A DNA stretch of 64,000 nt, taken from Paramoeba atlantica (lineage: Eukaryota > Discosea). A program made the position numbers and the translations under genes. Positions 59,042-64,000 of the stretch are shown here, in pieces. Under the pieces are notes generated by a model. It worked only from the letters and a program-made list of their open reading frames with translations. It made no database searches and was not told where the DNA came from. The DNA lies in NCBI GenBank assembly GCA_977017575.1, contig CDRNVI010000041.1:372001-436000 (forward strand). Direction: 5' to 3'. The stretch's first letter is position 1, and each line of letters starts with the position of its first letter.

Positions 59042-59521
59042 TTATTGAATTCCAGATGCCCTACGTTTCCTTTTTCGAGCCCACGTCCCGTCTTCTTTGT
59101 GGTTCTTTATAGCTTGGGCCCACCTATTTCTGTTCTGGGCCATCGTCTTCCACAGTTGTGGTGGTATTCCTGACCTTTCACACGCTTTTTCTACGGCTTG
59201 AACGTAAGGAGGATTTGTGCATGGTAAGCGGTGGTGCATTAGTATCCCGAATAGCGTCTTATTAGGGTGCCGATGTTCATCCATACGAGCTACGTGCCCT
59301 GCATAGCTGAGAATTCTTAGGTCATAAAGCAGTTGAGTAGGCTCCATGTCAGACATTCGCATCACCTCGGAGTTGCTGGTTCGTTTGCGTTCGGGGCAGG
59401 TATTTCCATCAATTGGGCTCCATGGAATCTTGAGTGCCCTCCGGATCATACTCAAGTAGTGGACATCTAGTGTACTTTGGAGTTTGGCGTCCAGCGCCCG
59501 GGACACACTTCCGTACATCAA
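59042..59521 (-). pseudogene. LINE RT C-terminal region in satellite unit 3
   Basis: Same frame and protein sequence as unit 2. Confidence 0.78.
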
Positions 59522-60979
59522 CCGTGGATAGACGTAAATCTTAAAGACAGTTGACTTCCGGTGCCTGGAGATGAGTTTGTTATTCCAAATCGATTTTAAC
59601 TCGTGTATTTTAGTCTGTGCAACAAGGTACCCCCTTGTTAGGGTCGCATAAATGTATTTTGCCCCCGACCGCTCTCAATTTCCGTTTTTGTGGATTCGAA
59701 TTGTTGCTTGGAAATGTTGATTTTGGTGATTGGGACCGTGGTGGTCAGGTCGGGAATGTACCTTGCCTCTGTAGATGGGGGCCCACACAGCTGTTCGTGT
59801 GGACTATTGTGTGTGTGTGTGTTGGAAGATTGAACTCCATGGATAAAGTTCTGCGTATGCTTGCCTTTTATTTGTGCGTGGTTTTAAATTTCTTTGGCAT
59901 TGGCAAATTTTGTTTTGTTTCTCTTTTCCACATGCCGTCCATTTTTGTGCGCTTGTGTTTGTGGAATGTTGTGCCCACTCCACTGCGCAGTGAGTGTTAC
60001 AAGGGCTGCCGCCCCCACACGCCCTTTGCTTCACGTTACGGTGGGTATGGCACTTTCGGTGCGTAGACCACTTTACGAAGCGATTGGGAGATGCACAAAC
60101 CCTCCATCACAACGGGGCGTTCGACGCCCCCCTCCCCTCGTGCAAATACGTAGAAATGACTGCACCTCGCCATTCCAGGCCCTGTGCGGACACACGGGAT
60201 CGCCGATAACCCAAGGGACGTAGGGTCAAATTGAAACGTGTTGACTTCCCCAAGGGAAAACGATGTGCGACATGCCCCCGTCCCATCACGCGTTCGCTTG
60301 CTTGCGTTGAACGCACAAGTTTGAAAGCACGCCAAGATTTCGACACAGAACAACGCAGGGACGACCAAGCCTCTCTCGTAGAGCATGTCCCTGACGGTGC
60401 CTGTTTGCTGGACCGTGTTTCAGCAACGCAAATTGGCGTGAGGAAGACGAGTTTGTCAATTCCCCTGCGCTTTTCAGCACTTTACGTGTTGGACGCGTTG
60501 AAAAGGGTTATTTTCTGACCAATCACCGCAACGACCGAACGCGACAACGAAACGGCTCACATACGAAGTTGCTTAACAGTGGGCCACTGGTTCGCGAGGT
60601 CTGAAATCAAGCTGTGTTTTGTGAGATGAAGCAGATTGCTTCTTTGTAGAGCCTCGATGGGGATGTTTTGGAGTAATGGCGGATGCCCCCTTGTTCTATT
60701 CTATTCTATTTGACACCCATTTGGCCTTGACAGGCTGTGGGTCCTCTACCGTCCACGCGAGGGGGCCCGACGGCTCGGATGTTACTCCGATGCGTACGAC
60801 CGGTCCTTGCGGACCGGCGGGCGAGCCAGCCGTAGAAAGCCACGGCTGGCACTTCACTTAGGACGGGAGTCGGAGACGCAGCGTGGCTAGGCCACACACT
60901 GACCAGCGGTCCCTACGAGAGGGGCAACCAATCCTCCGCGCGCCTTCAAAGAAGGTGGTACAAAACGTTTAATTTAAAG

Positions 60980-61459
60980 TTATTGAATTCCAGATGCCCT
61001 ACGTTTCCTTTTTCGAGCCCACGTCCCGTCTTCTTTGTGGTTCTTTATAGCTTGGGCCCACCTATTTCTGTTCTGGGCCATCGTCTTCCACAGTTGTGGT
61101 GGTATTCCTGACCTTTCACACGCTTTTTCTACGGCTTGAACGTAAGGAGGATTTGTGCATGGTAAGCGGTGGTGCATTAGTATCCCGAATAGCGTCTTAT
61201 TAGGGTGCCGATGTTCATCCATACGAGCTACGTGCCCTGCATAGCTGAGAATTCTTAGGTCATAAAGCAGTTGAGTAGGCTCCATGTCAGACATTCGCAT
61301 CACCTCGGAGTTGCTGGTTCGTTTGCGTTCGGGGCAGGTATTTCCATCAATTGGGCTCCATGGAATCTTGAGTGCCCTCCGGATCATACTCAAGTAGTGG
61401 ACATCTAGTGTACTTTGGAGTTTGGCGTCCAGCGCCCGGGACACACTTCCGTACATCAA
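60980..61459 (-). pseudogene. LINE RT C-terminal region in satellite unit 4
   Basis: Same frame and protein sequence as unit 2. Confidence 0.78.
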
Positions 61460-62766
61460 CCGTGGATAGACGTAAATCTTAAAGACAGTTGACTTCCGGT
61501 GCCTGGAGATGAGTTTGTTATTCCAAATCGATTTTAACTCGTGTATTTTAGTCTGTGCAACAAGGTACCCCCTTGTTAGGGTCGCATAAATGTATTTTGC
61601 CCCCGACCGCTCTCAATTTCCGTTTTTGTGGATTCGAATTGTTGCTTGGAAATGTTGATTTTGGTGATTGGGACCGTGGTGGTCAGGTCGGGAATGTACC
61701 TTGCCTCTGTAGATGGGGGCCCACACAGCTGTTCGTGTGGACTATTGTGTGTGTGTGTGTTGGAAGATTGAACTCCATGGATAAAGTTCTGCGTATGCTT
61801 GCCTTTTATTTGTGCGTGGTTTTAAATTTCTTTGGCATTGGCAAATTTTGTTTTGTTTCTCTTTTCCACATGCCGTCCATTTTTGTGCGCTTGTGTTTGT
61901 GGAATGTTGTGCCCACTCCACTGCGCAGTGAGTGTTACAAGGGCTGCCGCCCCCACACGCCCTTTGCTTCACGTTACGGTGGGTATGGCACTTTCGGTGC
62001 GTAGACCACTTTACGAAGCGATTGGGAGATGCACAAACCCTCCATCACAACGGGGCGTTCGACGCCCCCCTCCCCTCGTGCAAATACGTAGAAATGACTG
62101 CACCTCGCCATTCCAGGCCCTGTGCGGACACACGGGATCGCCGATAACCCAAGGGACGTAGGGTCAAATTGAAACGTGTTGACTTCCCCAAGGGAAAACG
62201 ATGTGCGACATGCCCCCGTCCCATCACGCGTTCGCTTGCTTGCGTTGAACGCACAAGTTTGAAAGCACGCCAAGATTTCGACACAGAACAACGCAGGGAC
62301 GACCAAGCCTCTCTCGTAGAGCATGTCCCTGACGGTGCCTGTTTGCTGGACCGTGTTTCAGCAACGCAAATTGGCGTGAGGAAGACGAGTTTGTCAATTC
62401 CCCTGCGCTTTTCAGCACTTTACGTGTTGGACGCGTTGAAAAGGGTTATTTTCTGACCAATCACCGCAACGACCGAACGCGACAACGAAACGGCTCACGT
62501 ACGAAGTTGCTTAACAGTGGGCCACTGGTTCGCGAGGTCTGAAATCAAGCTGTGTTTTGTGAGATGAAGCAGATTGCTTCTTTGTAGAGCCTCGATGGGG
62601 ATGTTTTGGAGTAATGGCGGATGCCCCCTTGTTCTATTCTATTCTATTTGACACCCATTTGGCCTTGACAGGCTGTGGGTCTTCTACCGTCCACGCGAGG
62701 GGGCCCGACGGCTCTGATCGTTACTCCGATGCGTACGACCGGTCCTTGCGGACCGGCGGGCGAGCC

Positions 62767-62778
62767 TGTACCTTGTTG
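62767..62778 (+). other. SL exon 3' end at the 5' end of element O
   Basis: TGTACCTTGTTG follows the satellite sequence GGCGAGCC and is continued by ACATTTTTTTTACTATC, the leader of the O ORF (ATG 62,810). The joint lies exactly at the SL exon end. Confidence 0.75.
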
Positions 62779-62809
62779 ACATTTTTTTTACTATCTCTCT
62801 CACGCATTA

Positions 62810-63577
62810 TGCAGCAGCGAGTGCTTGTCATCCACAGTGGAACTGTGCAGGATAATGACTCAGTCTTCACCTTCGGTTCGGCGAAAGAGCAGATGTGTGA
62901 TACGGAACAAAAATCTGTTTCGCAACCGCGCACGCGAAGAGGTGGACCCATCACAGTACAAACTTTGGACGACATTGGTTTTGGAAAACGTAAGAAAAAG
63001 CATCGCCGGCCAGTGTGGCGTCCGCTCGACCTTGATCCAACTAAAGAGGGAAATTCCACCGGTTCTGACAGTGAGAAACGTGAAATGCCACGCAAAGTGT
63101 CCAGGAGCCGCGTTCCGGATTCGCCGCAACCCAAAAGCTTGGGAAAAGCAGAGAAGCCGAGTGCGAAAACGAAAAGCCAAAATAAAGGGCAAAAAGGCGA
63201 GATTATGGGGAAGGAGGACGCGCAAAAGAAGGATCAACACTCATTCGAGAGCAAGAGTCTACAAAGCCCACCTCCCCCAGTAAATATACAAGACAACTGG
63301 ACGAAACAAGGACGGGGCGTTTCCAAACAAGAAAACAATGAAATATCCGAATCCAAGCACCAGACGCCCTCGACTGTGAAGGGACACAATCCACGAGAAC
63401 GTGCGCCAGTTGAACACCTTGTACCTCAAGAACGCGATTCAGACATAGAGGCCGATGCTGAGTACTGTGACTCGTCGGAAGATAACGAAAATGCAGGAAA
63501 CTCGCCCATAGCTCCCGACCACGTTCTTCGGAAAATCTCGGATTGGGGTAAAGGAACGACGTGTGCAGTACGGTGGT
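62810..63577 (+). pseudogene. CRE-like element O ORF, N-terminal part
   Basis: Start MQQRVLVIHSGTVQDND at the ATG 31 bases after the SL joint. It reads TRRGGPITVQTLDDIGFGKR, KKHRRPVWRPLDLD, a long Lys/Glu/Ser-rich stretch, then SPIAPDHVLRKISDWGKGTT and CAVRW, where a DIRS-like remnant interrupts it (63,578). It parallels the N-termini of B and I/H. The rest lies beyond the window, so RT and endonuclease are not visible. A longer open frame from 62,614 lies in satellite sequence and is not part of the gene. Confidence 0.8.
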
Positions 63578-64000
63578 GTAATAGTCCACGTTTGGAAATT
63601 TAGCCGCGGGGCAGGGAGTTGTTTATGCCTGCTTGGCCCTTCGGGGCACATAATTTCTTCAAATTATGATTTGTTTCAAATAGTGTTGTAATTTCATTAT
63701 TCATTCTTTATATTCTTGGTAGGCTATTTTTTCTACTTACGTTTCAAAAGTTTTTGTGCCCGCCCACCGAGCCCCCAGCCATTTGGTCGAGGGTTCCGGT
63801 GGGGGGAACCCCGTTAACAGAGTGACAGTGACATATATGTTTGCAGGCCTAAAATTGTCGTGAGAACATATTATTTACAGTTTAATGTTGATGTTATGTT
63901 TTGAGATTGGGAAATAGGGCTTGTGAGCAATCAGATACATTTTAGTTGTTTCTTTGTTTACTATTCGATACATGTTATTTATTATGCCCCGCGGCGTGGA
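63578..64000 (+). mobile_element. Solo A-B remnant of a DIRS-like element (reaches window end)
   Basis: Starts TAATAGTCCACGTTTGG like K/L A, has GCCGCGGGGC in place of GCCGAGGGGC and the GGCCCTTCGGGGCAC hairpin. Then the spacer GCCCGCCCACCGAGCCCCCAGCC and a B part (GGGTTCCGG...GGAACCCCG) that ends GCCCCGCGGCGTGGA at the last base; only TTC is missing for a complete B. No genes between A and B, so it is a solo unit. Confidence 0.8.

Larger units (their letters stand above)
53969..62766. repeat. Macrosatellite: 1,938-bp unit, 4.5 tandem copies
   Basis: Units start at 53,969, 55,907, 57,845, 59,783 and 61,721 (last one partial, 1,046 bp). Copies differ by only a few bases (for example ACGTACGAAG versus ACATACGAAG; GACATTCCC versus GACATTCGC), so they are recently homogenised. 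Each full unit contains a minus-strand LINE tail, (TATTC)n, GT repeats and a palindromic GCCAGCCGTAGAAAGCCACGGCTGGC block. The small plus-strand frame (for example 56,355-56,642) is conserved but matches no known family. No tRNA or rRNA gene was seen. Confidence 0.92.

Noticed and set aside
1-64000. tRNA, 5S or other rRNA genes linked to the SL cassette
   Set aside because: By eye no T-loop/acceptor pattern or 5S-like sequence was found; a covariance-model scan would be needed to exclude them.

Overview
This window is a densely nested block of eukaryotic retroelements; no ordinary host protein gene was recognised. Three signs point to a euglenozoan (kinetoplastid or diplonemid) nuclear genome. 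(1) A spliced-leader (SL)-like exon occurs, with core GATACAGTTTCTGTAC and end TTG followed by GT, as in kinetoplastid and diplonemid SL RNAs. (2) Many CRE/SLACS-like non-LTR retrotransposons carry a reverse transcriptase (RT) followed by a C-terminal zinc motif and restriction-like endonuclease (RLE). (3) There are DIRS-like tyrosine-recombinase (YR) retrotransposons of the VIPER/TATE type. The species cannot be named from the sequence.

Layout. The underlying substrate is a macrosatellite with a 1,938-bp unit that contains the decayed 3' part of a LINE ORF. It is seen as a clean tandem array at 53,969-62,766 and as pieces at 850-3,222, 9,267-11,350, 11,738-12,571, 14,084-14,557 and 52,805-53,968. 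Three pieces carry a ~735-bp cassette with a minus-strand SL RNA-like gene and a hairpin-rich 76-bp tandem repeat. A CRE-like element (called N here) sits in one unit at 3,223-9,266; its 3' end also opens the window (1-849), so a ~8.4-kb segment is duplicated.

From 12,572 to 52,804 lies one insertion, flanked by a 7-bp target duplication inside the 76-bp repeat. It is a minus-strand CRE-like element (I/H) whose own sequence of ~3.8 kb is split in four by later insertions: a MULE-like terminal-inverted-repeat (TIR) element complex (12,773-17,169), a CRE-like doll set E > F and D > (P/LINE chimera, B/C chimera, G) (18,797-29,344), and a DIRS-like block (30,760-52,222). In the DIRS-like block, element J contains K and K contains L, with element M next to J. 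Target duplications at almost every level let the order be read.

How the genes work. CRE-like proteins would nick DNA with the RLE and prime reverse transcription at the nick; most copies are 5'-truncated with poly(A) tails. DIRS-like elements encode Gag (zinc knuckle), YR and RT-RNase H between split direct repeats A1-...-B1-A2-B2. YR always follows Gag in the same frame after one stop codon, and the RT frame overlaps the whole YR gene in the -1 frame. At 62,767 and near 52,774 CRE-like elements start exactly at the end of the SL exon, as expected if trans-spliced mRNA was the retrotransposition template. The last 423 bases are a solo A-B DIRS remnant in another CRE-like ORF.
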